Shown: positions 1 through 9,830, counted from the first letter of the stretch. The stretch is DNA of 64,000 nt from Nocardia macrotermitis (GCF_009604405.1 NZ_WEGK01000024.1:1-64000), one strand, 5' to 3'. Translations and numbers: made by a program. Notes: a model not told the origin generated them from the sequence alone.

Positions 1-827
1 CCGGTCGGGGCGGTGGCGGGGGTGGCGGGGTTCTGTTGGGTGGGGGCGGGTTGGCCGGTGCCGTTCTGGGCGGCTTGGGCGGCCTTTTCCTTTTCTTCTT
101 TTTCTTTTTCCTGGTTCTGCTGCATCATCTGCATCACCGTGGGGGCCAGTGCCATCAGGCCGACGGGGATCATCATGGCCAGGGGGGCTACGGCGGAGAG
201 GAGGCCGCTGAGGCCGTCGCCGCTGGAGGTGCCGGTGGTGGAGGTGCTGCCCGATGAGCTGCCGGAGCCGGAGCCGCTGCCGGAGGCGCCGTTGTCGGAG
301 CCGTTTCCGGAGGAGCCGCCGGCCAGGTTCTCGTTGTAAGCGTAGACGGCTTCGACCTTCTTGTAGACCGCGTCGACGCCACTGGCGACGTACTTCATCA
401 CCGTGGGTTCGTGGCCTTTCAGCGCGCCCGCGGGGACGGAAGCCAGTGCGGTGTTGAGCTTTTCGACGATGTCCTTGATCTCGGCGAGGGTTTCGCTGTG
501 GCCGTCCGCGACGTCGAGTACCGTCGCCGCGACCTTGTGGTCGTATTCCAGCAGGGAGGTGCGGGCGTTCTGCACCTTGGTCAGGGCCTGTTTGTAGGAG
601 GTGGTGCCCTCACCCTTGCCGAGGTCGGTGTACACCACCGGTTGCATCAGCGAGTCCACCGACGGCGGCAGTTCGGGCATATCGCGGCCGAGTAGATCCA
701 CTGCGGTCTGAATGGCCTCGTGCGCCATCAGCAGGAAGGTTTTCAGGGCGGTCGAGGCGCCGGGCGGAACCGTCAGCGGCGGCACGGTCCAATAGTGGCC
801 GACCTTGCCTTCCATATTGTGGGCCAT
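1..827 (-). CDS. ESX-associated hypothetical protein, partial (C-terminus beyond window)
   Basis: Reading from an ATG at 827 to the window edge gives about 275 residues without a stop. The first ~165 residues look helical and soluble, with no signal peptide. A Gly/Ser/Thr-rich linker follows at about 170-205, then a hydrophobic Met/Leu/Pro-rich segment (~210-230), then a Gln/Glu/Lys run and a Pro/Thr/Ala tail. GGAGGGAGG lies about 12 bases before the ATG. The gene is divergent from the NlpC/P60 gene, and the gap holds a TTCCC-type palindrome. The layout resembles ESX-locus substrate or Esp-like proteins, and the position beside eccA supports a type VII role, but I do not recognise the family. 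The true length is unknown. Confidence 0.7.
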   Translation of the reverse strand, partial: MAHNMEGKVGHYWTVPPLTVPPGASTALKTFLLMAHEAIQTAVDLLGRDMPELPPSVDSLMQPVVYTDLGKGEGTTSYKQALTKVQNARTSLLEYDHKVAATVLDVADGHSETLAEIKDIVEKLNTALASVPAGALKGHEPTVMKYVASGVDAVYKKVEAVYAYNENLAGGSSGNGSDNGASGSGSGSGSSSGSTSTTGTSSGDGLSGLLSAVAPLAMMIPVGLMALAPTVMQMMQQNQEKEKEEKEKAAQAAQNGTGQPAPTQQNPATPATAPT

Positions 828-870
828 GCGCTCGCACTGCCTCCCTCCGGATCTCCCTCATTGTCCGGCC

Positions 871-886
871 TTCCCCGGAATGGGAA
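871..886. promoter_or_regulatory. TTCCC-type palindrome A
   Basis: TTCCCC-GGAA-TGGGAA, a near-perfect inverted repeat with a 4-bp centre. It lies in the divergent gap, about 45 bp from the left gene start and 145 bp from the NlpC/P60 start. It is one of ten copies of this pattern in the window. Confidence 0.5.
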
Positions 887-1029
887 GCGGAGTTGTTTCG
901 CGTCCCGGACCGCGGTGTCGCATAGTCGTCGACAACCCCGGGACAGTGGAACGGGGGAACATCCGTGGGTTCGTGAACGGCGGCCCGATTCGAGAGGCGG
1001 TCACCGATGAGCGCTGGGGAGTCGGCCGA

Positions 1030-1980
1030 ATGTCGCCGCAATTGACCGACAGTGTGGACGCGGTGATGCGTTCGCTGCTCGGACTCTACGGCACCGGTCA
1101 GCCGGTCGCGGGAAATACTCCGGCGGCGGTCAAGGCGGTTGTGGCGGGTCTGGACGCACACAGAGGCGCCGTGATCACCAATTACGCCGATACCCACAGC
1201 ATGCAGTCGTCGGTGTCGGAGGCGCACGCCGGAAAGGATTCGGCGGTCGGCACCACCGTCGCGGCATCCGGTGACGGTACCGTGCACGGCCGCAATCAAC
1301 TGACCAATCAGATCGCCGATCTGCGCGCCCGGATCCAGGCGATCGCCGCGGTCGGCGACACCCGGTTCAGCCGGTCCGCGCTGCTGTCCGTCGCGCACGC
1401 CACCATCACCGATGCGACGAAACAGGTCGACGCCGACGTCGCGGCCGCGCGCCGGCACGCGGCCCAGATCGGTCCGCCGGTGATCAAACCGGTGTCGTCC
1501 CGGCGCACCGCGCTGCCGAACCGCCGCCGTCGCCGCTCACGGGTGCGTTCGGCCGGACGATCCGGATACCGGCCGCGCCGCCCGGTGGCCTCGGACGGCA
1601 CCGCGGGCGGCAAGGCGGTCAGCGCGGCCAGCTGCTGGATCGGGACGCCGTACATCTGGGGCGGTGGCGGCGCGGGCGGGCCGAGCGGCGGCGGTTTCGA
1701 CTGCTCCGGACTCACCCAGTACGCGATCGCGCAGGCCACCGACGGCCGAGTTGTATTGCCGCGCACCACTTATGAACAGATCTACAGCGGCGTACGGGTG
1801 TCGCCGCAGGACGTACGGCCGGGCGACCTGGTGTTCCCGGCGAGTTCGTTCAGCGAGCGCGGACCCGAACACGTCCAACTGGCGGCCGGTAACGGCCTGG
1901 TCATCGAGGCCCCGCACTCGGGCGCGACGGTCCAGGTATCGGCGATGCCACCCCGGGCCGTAGTCGTCCGGGTGATGTGA
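1030..1980 (+). CDS. NlpC/P60 cell-wall hydrolase with N-terminal ESX-type helical domain
   Basis: A 316-residue protein. The C-terminal ~125 residues are an NlpC/P60 domain, with the catalytic Cys in FDCSGLTQYA, the His in GPEHVQLAAG and a further His in EAPHSG. The N-terminal ~155 residues are helical with no signal peptide, resembling the DUF4226-type domain seen on mycobacterial NlpC/P60 proteins. An Arg-rich linker joins the two. The ATG at 1030 is chosen because GGGGAG lies 8 bases upstream; an in-frame extension back to 805 lacks such a site and would overlap the neighbouring gene start. The expected reaction is cleavage of a D-Glu-diaminopimelate-type bond in peptidoglycan stems. The lack of a Sec signal and the ESX context suggest type VII export or a role in opening the wall for the secretion machine (inference). 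Confidence 0.85.
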   Translation: MSPQLTDSVDAVMRSLLGLYGTGQPVAGNTPAAVKAVVAGLDAHRGAVITNYADTHSMQSSVSEAHAGKDSAVGTTVAASGDGTVHGRNQLTNQIADLRARIQAIAAVGDTRFSRSALLSVAHATITDATKQVDADVAAARRHAAQIGPPVIKPVSSRRTALPNRRRRRSRVRSAGRSGYRPRRPVASDGTAGGKAVSAASCWIGTPYIWGGGGAGGPSGGGFDCSGLTQYAIAQATDGRVVLPRTTYEQIYSGVRVSPQDVRPGDLVFPASSFSERGPEHVQLAAGNGLVIEAPHSGATVQVSAMPPRAVVVRVM

Positions 1981-2036
1981 GCCGCCCGGGGACGACGCGT
2001 CACTCGTGCAGACAGAGCGCAATCAATACGACGGAA

Positions 2037-2065
2037 CGGCGGTGAGCTGTCCGGACTCACCGCCG
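2037..2065 (+). terminator. Hairpin terminator after the NlpC/P60 gene
   Basis: CGGCGGTGAG and CTCACCGCCG form a perfect 10-bp stem with a 9-base loop, 57 bases after the stop codon. No U-tract follows, as is common for hairpins in high-GC actinomycetes. Confidence 0.6.
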
Positions 2066-2215
2066 CCGCCGGTGGGAGGAGTCGTCGGATGAGGGGGCCG
2101 GCGACTCGGGCCGGGAGTGGAATCTCCCGTGGCACCCGGCGATCGGATCGCGATCGCCGGGCACTGTCCCAAGGTTCGGGTCTCCAGGATGAGGGACTGT
2201 CGACCCGAGGACCAA

Positions 2216-2237
2216 TGTACCGTTAAATGACGGCACG
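2216..2237. promoter_or_regulatory. TGTACCG-type palindrome, site 1
   Basis: TGTACCGTT-AAAT-GACGGCACG in the 413-base gap before eccA. The left half matches the window consensus fully and the right half matches 6 of 9. It is followed by an AT-rich stretch (2238-2270), unusual for this genome, that could hold a promoter for eccA. Confidence 0.6.
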
Positions 2238-2305
2238 ATCAATAGTGAGACGATAAATAAAGTCGAAAAGCCAGCTCGTGGCCGTCGTCGGCGGCAGTCG
2301 CGCTC

Positions 2306-2321
2306 TTCCCAGGAATGGGAA
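2306..2321. promoter_or_regulatory. TTCCC-type palindrome B
   Basis: TTCCCA-GGAA-TGGGAA, a perfect inverted repeat, 73 bases before the eccA start codon and downstream of TGTACCG site 1 (87 bp between centres). Confidence 0.6.
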
Positions 2322-2393
2322 TCGCGAGCGCCTGCCTCCCGCCGCCGAGTGTCTATCGTTCGGGCAGGCGAGAGCGGCGAAAGGGAGATCCAG

Positions 2394-4154
2394 GTGTCTG
2401 CGGCCGAGGACGCGTTCTACACGGGTGTCCAATCGTTGGGATTGGTCGCCGGGGGTATACGCAACGAACAGCATGCGTTGGCGGCGTTCAGCGCCGCCAC
2501 CGATCTGGATCCGGACATGTGCGATGCCTGGCTGGGCCGCGCGATGGCCGGTGAGGTCACCTCCGAGGTGATCTACGGGGCCTACCGCTCCGCGCACAAC
2601 CTCTACCGGGATCAGCAGCGCGCCGGTCTGGCCGACCGCGCACTCTGGTGTCAGGTCGAGATCGGCGTCTACGGATTGCGCGTCGCGATGGCCGACCGCG
2701 ACCAGATCGCGATCGCGCAGGCGTGCTCCTACGCCGAGGGCGGCGAATGGCAGGAGGCCACCGCGATCCTCGACCAGGTGCCCAGCGACGACGTCTCCGA
2801 TTTCGTCCGCATGTCCCTGTACTTCCGCACGAACCGCTGGCCGGACGTGATCGACATCCGCAAGACCAAACCCATCCTCGAGGACGGTCTGCTGGACATC
2901 GGCGCGGAGTTGATGGCCGCCACCTCGCTCGCCCACCTGGGCCGATTCGGCGAGGCGATGCCCCGGGCGCAGCGCATCGTCGAGGACAGCTCCTCGGGCA
3001 ACCTGTCCTACATCTGGGCCGACGCGCACTATCTGCTCGGCATGTTGCACCGGCAGAACGGCGATCACGAGACCGCCGACCGGATCCTGGGCGGATTGCA
3101 GGGTTCGGGCCTGTGGTCCGAACGCGAGGAATGGCAGCGCGCGGTCCGCGACAAGACCTTCAAACTCGAGGTCACCACGCCGGACCTGCTGGCCTCCCGC
3201 ACCGACCAGTGGGATCCGACCTCGGGTGCGGATCCGCGCGAGGCCGCCGCGTCCGCGGCCCGCGAGGAACGCGAATCCCTGCTGGCCGAAGCCTCGGAAC
3301 TGCTGATGGCGCAGATCGGTATGGACTCGGTGAAGGAACAGATCGACCGCACGAAATCGATCATCGTGATGGATCAGGTCCGGGCCCAGCGCGGTCTCGC
3401 CGTGGAATCCAAATCCCAGCACATGATCTTCTCCGGCCCGCCCGGCACCGGTAAGACCACCATCGCCCGCGTCATCGCCAAAATCCTGGCCGGGCTCGGC
3501 GTCGTGCAGAACTCCGAGGTCATCGAGGTCTCCCGCAACGACATGGTCGGCACCCACCTGGGCCACACCGCGCCCAAGACCAACGCGCTGATCGATTCGG
3601 CGCTGGGCGGTGTGCTGTTCATCGACGAGGCGTACACCCTGATCCAGGAGGGCCTGTCCGGCGGTGACGCCTTCGGTAAGGAGGCCGTCGACACGCTGCT
3701 GGCCCGGATGGAGAACGACCGCGACAAACTGGTCGTGGTGATCGCCGGATACGAGGATCAGATCAGCCGGTTCCTGGCGTCCAACGACGGGCTGGAATCC
3801 CGGTTCACCAAGCACATCAAGTTCTCCAGCTACGGCGCCGACGAACTCGTGCAGATCGCGGATGTCATTGCGCGCAAAAAGGATTCGATGCTCTCCACGC
3901 AGGCGCGGGAGGTGCTGCGCGAACGCTGCGTGGAGCTGGCCACCGAATCCCGGAACGGTCGGCGCCTGATCGACCTCGCGGGTAACGGCCGATTCGTGCG
4001 CAACGTGGTGGAGGCCGCCGAAGCCGAACGCGACTATCGCTTCACCAAGGACAACGTCAACGTGGCCGCGCTCACCGACGAGGAACTGATGACGATCGAC
4101 GCGGCCGACATCACCGCCGCGCTGGCTGGTTTGGCGCCGACCACCACGAGCTGA
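2394..4154 (+). CDS. eccA: EccA, type VII secretion AAA+ ATPase
   Basis: A 586-residue CbxX/CfqX-type AAA+ protein. The N-terminal ~290 residues are a TPR-like helical domain. The C-terminal ATPase has Walker A GPPGTGKT near residue 348 and Walker B VLFIDEAY near 405. EccA is the cytosolic chaperone-like ATPase of PE/PPE-bearing ESX systems and is thought to free substrates from EspG. Its presence rules out an ESX-4-type locus. The GTG at 2394 is preferred because AAGGGAGA lies just upstream; an in-frame ATG at 2349 has no such site. Length fits mycobacterial EccA (about 570-630). It is the first gene of the core operon, 4 bases before eccB. Confidence 0.95.
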   Translation: MSAAEDAFYTGVQSLGLVAGGIRNEQHALAAFSAATDLDPDMCDAWLGRAMAGEVTSEVIYGAYRSAHNLYRDQQRAGLADRALWCQVEIGVYGLRVAMADRDQIAIAQACSYAEGGEWQEATAILDQVPSDDVSDFVRMSLYFRTNRWPDVIDIRKTKPILEDGLLDIGAELMAATSLAHLGRFGEAMPRAQRIVEDSSSGNLSYIWADAHYLLGMLHRQNGDHETADRILGGLQGSGLWSEREEWQRAVRDKTFKLEVTTPDLLASRTDQWDPTSGADPREAAASAAREERESLLAEASELLMAQIGMDSVKEQIDRTKSIIVMDQVRAQRGLAVESKSQHMIFSGPPGTGKTTIARVIAKILAGLGVVQNSEVIEVSRNDMVGTHLGHTAPKTNALIDSALGGVLFIDEAYTLIQEGLSGGDAFGKEAVDTLLARMENDRDKLVVVIAGYEDQISRFLASNDGLESRFTKHIKFSSYGADELVQIADVIARKKDSMLSTQAREVLRERCVELATESRNGRRLIDLAGNGRFVRNVVEAAEAERDYRFTKDNVNVAALTDEELMTIDAADITAALAGLAPTTTS

Positions 4155-4158
4155 CCCG

Positions 4159-5712
4159 GTGGCACGCTTCCGGGTGGTGACCAAACACCAGATTTCGGGG
4201 TGGCGGTTCCTGCTGCATCGGATCGAGCACGCCCTGGTGCGCCGCGACGCGTCCATGGTCGACGATCCGCAGCGCGGGCGGTCCACGGCGTTGTCGATCG
4301 GGATCGCGCTGGCGTGCGTGTTCGTCGCGGGCGCGGCGGTGCTGGCGTTCTTCAAACCGGCGAAACAGGTCGCCGAGGCGAACATCGTGTCGGACAAGGA
4401 TTCCGGCGCGCTGTACGTGCGGTTGGACGGGCGGTTGTATCCCGCGCTGAACCTGACCTCGGCCCGGCTGATCACCGGCGCCGCGGAGAATCCGACGCCG
4501 GTCTCCAGCGAGGAGATCGCGAAATATCCGCGCGGGCCGTGGGTGGGTATTCCCGGCGCGCCCGGCACCATCATCGACGACGGGAGCCGGGATTCGTCCT
4601 GGGCGGTCTGCGATACCGCGCGGATCGGGGCCGCCGCGCCGATCGATCCGTCCACCGGACTGCCGACCACCGCGTGGTCGCCCATGCAGACCACCGTCAT
4701 CTCCGGCGCGCTCACCGTCGACGGCGCCACCGCGCGCACCCTCCCCGACGGCGCGGCCCGGCTGCTGCGCAACGGTTCCACCACCTGGCTGGTCTACGAC
4801 GACCGGGACAAGGGCGTGGTGCGGGCGGCGATCGATCTCGGCGATTCGGCGGTGACGCTGGCCCTGGGGATCGATCCGACCGTGCCGGTGATCACCGCGT
4901 CGCAGGGCCTGGTCGACGCGATCGCCGAGGTGCCGCCGCTGCGCGTGCCCGACGTTCCCGGCGCGGGCACCGTCGCCACGCTCAGTTCGGGCCTGACCAT
5001 CGCGGTCGGTTCGGTGCTGACCATGTCCACACCCGATCGCGGCGCGTCCTACTATCTGGCCTCGCAGACCGGATTGGTGCGGATCAGCGCGGTGCTGGCG
5101 TCGATGATCCGCAACGCGGACTCGCACGGCACGGTGACCACCATGTCGGTCGGACCCGACGTGGTCGCGGCGAATCTGCGTCCCGGTGCCTGGCCGGGCA
5201 CCGACACCTTCCCGTCCCGTCCGGTCACGATCGTGGATCCGCGCTCGACGGTGACCTGCTACCACTGGTCGCGCGGTAACGGCGATCCGAACGCGGCGAC
5301 CGAACTGATCGTCGGTCGGCAACTGCCGCTCTCGCCCGAAAAGCGAAGTCGCGCAGTGAGTCTGGTGACCGGACCGGTCTCGCACGGCGGCACCGCCGAC
5401 GCGGCGTTCGTGGACGCGACCGTCGGCCGGTTCGTCCAGGTGACCGGCACCAATCCTGGCTCACCGCTGCACGAGGGCCTGTTCTGGATCTCCGACAGCG
5501 GCGTGCGCTACGGCCTGGACGTCCCGCCCGCCAGCAACAGCGATCAGACCCTGTCCGCGCTCGGCCTGCGTTCGCCGATACCAGCGCCGTGGAGCATCGT
5601 GTCGCTGTTCGCGGTCGGGCCCGCGCTGTCCCAGAAGGACGCGCGCATCCAGCACGACGGCGTCACGGTCGACAAGGCCGCCATCGGGCTGCCCACCCAG
5701 AACGGAGGCTGA
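4159..5712 (+). CDS. eccB: EccB, type VII secretion core membrane protein
   Basis: A 517-residue protein. The N-terminus (TKHQISGWRFLLHRIEHALVRRD) is the typical EccB cytosolic start, followed by one membrane helix at about 47-68 and a large extracytoplasmic domain. The two cysteines in AVCDTAR and STVTCYHWS match the conserved EccB disulfide pair. EccB is part of the EccBCDE inner-membrane channel complex, projecting to the periplasm side. The start is a GTG only 4 bases after the eccA stop, with no strong ribosome site, which suggests translational coupling. eccC follows after 4 bases. Confidence 0.95.
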   Translation: MARFRVVTKHQISGWRFLLHRIEHALVRRDASMVDDPQRGRSTALSIGIALACVFVAGAAVLAFFKPAKQVAEANIVSDKDSGALYVRLDGRLYPALNLTSARLITGAAENPTPVSSEEIAKYPRGPWVGIPGAPGTIIDDGSRDSSWAVCDTARIGAAAPIDPSTGLPTTAWSPMQTTVISGALTVDGATARTLPDGAARLLRNGSTTWLVYDDRDKGVVRAAIDLGDSAVTLALGIDPTVPVITASQGLVDAIAEVPPLRVPDVPGAGTVATLSSGLTIAVGSVLTMSTPDRGASYYLASQTGLVRISAVLASMIRNADSHGTVTTMSVGPDVVAANLRPGAWPGTDTFPSRPVTIVDPRSTVTCYHWSRGNGDPNAATELIVGRQLPLSPEKRSRAVSLVTGPVSHGGTADAAFVDATVGRFVQVTGTNPGSPLHEGLFWISDSGVRYGLDVPPASNSDQTLSALGLRSPIPAPWSIVSLFAVGPALSQKDARIQHDGVTVDKAAIGLPTQNGG

Positions 5713-5716
5713 CCGC

Positions 5717-8700
5717 ATGACCGCCACCCGACGTTTCGTGCGTCCGGCCCGTGCGGTGCGCGGGCCCAAGGCGCCCGCGGTCACCGAACTGCGCCTGCAA
5801 CCGCCCACCGAACTGCCCAGGCCGGTCCCGGCGTCCCGACTGCGGATGATCATGCCCGTCGTGATGATGGCCGGCATGGGCGGAATGATGGTGATGATGT
5901 TCCGCGGCGGCGGCGCCATGTCACCGACCTCGCTGATGTTCCCGGCCATGATGCTGGTGTCCATGTTCGGGATGATGGGCGGCGCGCTCGGCGGGAACGG
6001 CCCGGCGGGTGCGGCCGGGCTCAACGAGGAACGCAAGGACTATCTGCGGTCGATCGCGGACAATCGCCGCACGGTGCACGCGGCCGAGGCCGAGCTGTAC
6101 ACGTTCCTGCGGTACACCCATCCCGGCCCGGCCGAGGTGTCGCGGCTGGTCGGCGGCACCCGGATGTGGGAGGTGCAGGTCGCGAGCCCGCAGTTCCTGC
6201 GGGTGCGGGTGGGCCGGGGCCGGATCGCGAACCAGGTGCGGGTGATCGTGCCCGAGGCCGCGCCGACCTCCGATCTGGATCCGGTCGGCGTGGTCGAGGT
6301 GACGCGCTTCGCGAAGGCGTATTCGACCGTGGGCGGGATGCCCGTGGCGATCAATCTGCTGTCGTCACCGCAGGTCGGTTTCGAAGGCGACGCGGCCGCT
6401 GCGGCGGGTCTGGTGCGTGCGATCATCGCCGAGGTCGCGGTGCTGCACGGGCCGGATCAGGTGGCGGTGGCCGCGGTGCTGTCCAGCCCCGACGCGCCGG
6501 AATGGGCGTGGCTGAAATGGCTTCCGCACACCCAGCATCCGAGTGACACCGACGCGATCGGGTCGAGCCGGATGGTCTACCGCAGCGTCGCCGAACTGCG
6601 CTCGAAGGTGCTGGCCGGACTCAATCGCGGCCCGTTCTCGGCCAACACCCAGCCCACCCTGGACCGCACCCACTTCCTGCTGCTGGTCGACGTCGGTGGC
6701 GCGGTCACCGAACGGGACATCTCCGGTATCGACGGCTGCACCTGGATCCGCCTGGGCAGTGTGGAACAGAATCTGCCCCGCGCGATGACGTTCGAGGTCG
6801 CCGAGGATCTGCGCCTGCACGAGGTGACCTCGCGGGGCCCGCGCCGGGTCGGCACCGCCGACACCATGTCGGTGACCGGGATGACCGCGCTGGCTCGCAG
6901 CATCTCCCCGTACCGCCTGTCCACGGTGGTCGAGGCCGTGGCCGCGGAACAGGCCAGTGGCGGCACCTCGTGGGAGGACCTGGTCGGCATCCCCGATCCC
7001 GGCAGCATCCGCACCGAACGGCAGTGGCCGCGGCGGCGCGACAGCGACCGCGCGCGCCTGACCATCCCGTTCGGGCACGATCCCACGGGACAGGTCGTCC
7101 ACCTGGACATCAAGGAATCGGCCGAGGAGGGCATGGGCCCGCACGGCATGTGCATCGGCGCGACCGGTTCGGGCAAGTCGGAATTCCTTCGCACACTGGT
7201 ACTTTCGGCCGTCGCGACGCATTCGCCGGACGTGCTGAACCTGCTGCTGGTCGACTTCAAGGGCGGCGCGACCTTCCTCGGCTTCGACCGGTTGCACCAC
7301 GTCACCGCCGTGGTCACCAATATGGAGGAGGAGGCCGATCTCGTCACCCGTATGGAAGACGTGATCAACGGCGAAATGGCGCGCCGCCAACGGATTCTGC
7401 GCGACGCGGGCAATTTCGCGAGCGTCGCGGACTACGAGCGGGCCCGCGAACAGGGCGCGCAACTGCCGCCGTTGCCGACCCTGCTGATCATCCTCGACGA
7501 GTTCGCCGAACTGCTCGAACAGCATCCGACGTTCTCGAAACTGTTCGTCGCGATCGGGCGGCTGGGCCGGTCGCTGCGCATCCACCTGCTGCTGTCCTCG
7601 CAGAAGGTGCCCGCCAACCGGATGGGTGAGCTCGAGGCCCACCTGTCGTATCGAGTTGCGTTGCGCACCAACCAGACCGCCGATTCGCGCGACGCGATCG
7701 GCACCGCCGACGCCTACCACCTGCCCAAGAAACCGGGTTCGGGATATCTGCGCGCGGGCGCGGGGGATCTGCAACGTTTCCAGGCCGCGTACGTCGGGTC
7801 CGGATACACCGCGCCGGCGCAGGCGTCCGCGGCCAGCGCGCAACGCGCCCGCCGCGTCGGCGGCGGCTACCGGCCGCCGCAGCGGTTCACCGCCGCGCAC
7901 ATCGCGAACGCCCGGCCCGAACCGATCGCGCGGCCCGAACCGATCGTGCCCGAGACGCCCGAGACCGAACCGGTGACGGTGATGGAGACGGTGTTGCAGC
8001 AGCTGGCCGGGCACGGTCGTCCGGCGCACAAGATGTGGCTGCCGCCCCTGGGCGTGCCGTCCACGCTGGAACGGCTGGTCGGCGGCGTGCAGGCCGGGTC
8101 GTTGCGGATACCGCTGGCGATCATGGACCAGCCGCGCCAGCAGCGTCAGGACGTGTGGTCGGTGGATCTGTCCGCGGCGGGCGGGCACGCGGCGATCGTG
8201 GGCGGCCCGCAGTCCGGCAAGTCGACGGCGATGCAGACGCTCATCCTGTCCGCCGCGCTCACCCACACCCCGGAACAGGTGCAGTTCTACTGTCTCGATT
8301 TCGCCGGCGGGTTGTCGGGGCTGCGGAATCTGCCGCACGTCGGCGTGGTCGCCGCCGCCCGCGACGGCGACCGGATCCGCCGGACGTTCGCGCTGATCAC
8401 GAACCTGCTGGCGAGCCGCCAGGCGATGTTCGCGGATCTGGGCATCGACTCCATGCGCGAATTCCGGCGGCGGCGCGCGTCGCCGGGGGACTCGGCCGAG
8501 ATCACCGCGCGCGGGGACATCCACGGTGACGTCTTCTTCGCCATCGACGGCTGGGACATCGGCTTCTCACCCAACGGGCCGTACTACGAGGAGTACCAGC
8601 CCGTCATGGAACTGCTCGCGCTGCAGGGCCTCAACTACGGAATTCACCTGCTGGTCAGCAGTTCTCGCTGGGCCGCGATCCGCCCGGCGGTCAAGGATCT

Positions 8701-9724
8701 GTTGCAGACCCGGCTGGAGATGCGGCTCGGCGATCTGACCGACACCGTCTTCGGCCCGCACCGGGCGATCGTCGCGGCCATTCCGCCGGACCGGCCCGGA
8801 CGCTGCATCTCCAACGAGGCGCTGCACATGATGACCGCGCTGCCGCGCATCGACGGCGTAGGCGATGCCGACTCCGCGGCGGCCGGGTTGGCGGCCGCGA
8901 TCCAGCATCTGAACGAGCGTTATCCGGGGCGGCGGGCCCCGGAGGTCAGGCTGCTGCCGACCGCGATCGGCCTGGACGAGGTCCGCGCGGGCCGGCCCGA
9001 ACCCACCACGCTCGCACAGCGTCTGGTCATCCCGTTCGGGCTGCGGGAGTCCGATCTGAGCGCCGCGACGGTCGATTTCGGGATGTCGCCGCACTTCATC
9101 GTGGTCGGCTCGCCGAGTTGCGGTAAGTCGACCGTGCTGGCCGCGTTCCTGGAATCCATCACCCGGCAGTTCACCCCGGATCAGGCGCGGGTGCTGCTGA
9201 TCGACTACCGCCGTCAGCACATGGACGCGGTGCCGCAGGAGTATCTGATCGGCTACCTGAACGGTGAACGCGACCTGATCGAGGGGCTGCCGCCGTTCGC
9301 CGCGAAGATGCGCACCCGCCGCCCGCCCGACAACGTCACCGCCCAGCAACTCAAGGAACGGTCCTGGTGGACCGGGCCGGAGATCTTCGTGGTCATCGAC
9401 GACTACCACATGGTCGCGCAGCGCGGGCAGATGAATCCGCTGGACCCGTTGAAGGACATCATCGTCGACGGCCGCGACACCGGTCTGCACCTGATCACCG
9501 CCCGCAATATCGCGCAGGCCGACATGGCCCTCTACGACAACGTGATGGGCCAGATGAAGAACCTGAACTCGTCGGGCCTGGTCATGGACGGGTCGCGACT
9601 GGACGGTGTGCTGCTGGGCGATGTGAAGGCGACCAAACAGCCCGTGGGCCGCGGAATCCTGGTCGAACCGCTGCGTTCGCGCAAGGATCTGGTCCAGGCC
9701 GCCTGGACCCCGCCGGAGGGTTGA
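5717..9724 (+). CDS. eccC: EccC, FtsK/SpoIIIE-type motor ATPase of type VII secretion
   Basis: A single-chain 1,335-residue EccC. Two Met-rich membrane segments lie at about 38-95, followed by three FtsK-like ATPase domains. Walker A motifs are GATGSGKS (~481), GGPQSGKS (~829) and GSPSCGKS (~1130). Domain 1 has an intact DE Walker B (LLIILDEFAEL), so it is likely the active motor. Domains 2 and 3 have AIDGWD and VIDDYH in that position and probably bind substrates or regulate the motor, as known for the family. The unsplit form matches ESX-2, -3, -4 and -5 rather than the split ESX-1 pair. The ATG is 4 bases after the eccB stop. Confidence 0.96.
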   Translation: MTATRRFVRPARAVRGPKAPAVTELRLQPPTELPRPVPASRLRMIMPVVMMAGMGGMMVMMFRGGGAMSPTSLMFPAMMLVSMFGMMGGALGGNGPAGAAGLNEERKDYLRSIADNRRTVHAAEAELYTFLRYTHPGPAEVSRLVGGTRMWEVQVASPQFLRVRVGRGRIANQVRVIVPEAAPTSDLDPVGVVEVTRFAKAYSTVGGMPVAINLLSSPQVGFEGDAAAAAGLVRAIIAEVAVLHGPDQVAVAAVLSSPDAPEWAWLKWLPHTQHPSDTDAIGSSRMVYRSVAELRSKVLAGLNRGPFSANTQPTLDRTHFLLLVDVGGAVTERDISGIDGCTWIRLGSVEQNLPRAMTFEVAEDLRLHEVTSRGPRRVGTADTMSVTGMTALARSISPYRLSTVVEAVAAEQASGGTSWEDLVGIPDPGSIRTERQWPRRRDSDRARLTIPFGHDPTGQVVHLDIKESAEEGMGPHGMCIGATGSGKSEFLRTLVLSAVATHSPDVLNLLLVDFKGGATFLGFDRLHHVTAVVTNMEEEADLVTRMEDVINGEMARRQRILRDAGNFASVADYERAREQGAQLPPLPTLLIILDEFAELLEQHPTFSKLFVAIGRLGRSLRIHLLLSSQKVPANRMGELEAHLSYRVALRTNQTADSRDAIGTADAYHLPKKPGSGYLRAGAGDLQRFQAAYVGSGYTAPAQASAASAQRARRVGGGYRPPQRFTAAHIANARPEPIARPEPIVPETPETEPVTVMETVLQQLAGHGRPAHKMWLPPLGVPSTLERLVGGVQAGSLRIPLAIMDQPRQQRQDVWSVDLSAAGGHAAIVGGPQSGKSTAMQTLILSAALTHTPEQVQFYCLDFAGGLSGLRNLPHVGVVAAARDGDRIRRTFALITNLLASRQAMFADLGIDSMREFRRRRASPGDSAEITARGDIHGDVFFAIDGWDIGFSPNGPYYEEYQPVMELLALQGLNYGIHLLVSSSRWAAIRPAVKDLLQTRLEMRLGDLTDTVFGPHRAIVAAIPPDRPGRCISNEALHMMTALPRIDGVGDADSAAAGLAAAIQHLNERYPGRRAPEVRLLPTAIGLDEVRAGRPEPTTLAQRLVIPFGLRESDLSAATVDFGMSPHFIVVGSPSCGKSTVLAAFLESITRQFTPDQARVLLIDYRRQHMDAVPQEYLIGYLNGERDLIEGLPPFAAKMRTRRPPDNVTAQQLKERSWWTGPEIFVVIDDYHMVAQRGQMNPLDPLKDIIVDGRDTGLHLITARNIAQADMALYDNVMGQMKNLNSSGLVMDGSRLDGVLLGDVKATKQPVGRGILVEPLRSRKDLVQAAWTPPEG

Positions 9725-9753
9725 ACCGCAGGTGGGAAGCCATTTGCGCGATA

Positions 9754-9769
9754 TCCCCAAGGTTGGGAA
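9754..9769. promoter_or_regulatory. TTCCC-type palindrome C
   Basis: TCCCCA-AGGT-TGGGAA, 11 of 12 arm positions paired, in the 106-base gap between eccC and the PE-like gene. Together with the AT-richer stretch after it, it suggests a second promoter for PE-PPE-esx-espG. Confidence 0.5.
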
Positions 9770-9830
9770 TGCCTTAACTTTCTTGATGTACGACTCCTCC
9801 CGAGTCGGCAGCCGTTGTTAGGAGAATTCC

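Noticed and set aside
2223..4784. Very long open frame antisense to eccA and eccB, with similar ones opposite gdh and the LAL gene
   Set aside because: GC-rich third positions open the antisense frames. These frames have shadow-like composition, no ribosome sites and no recognisable domains.
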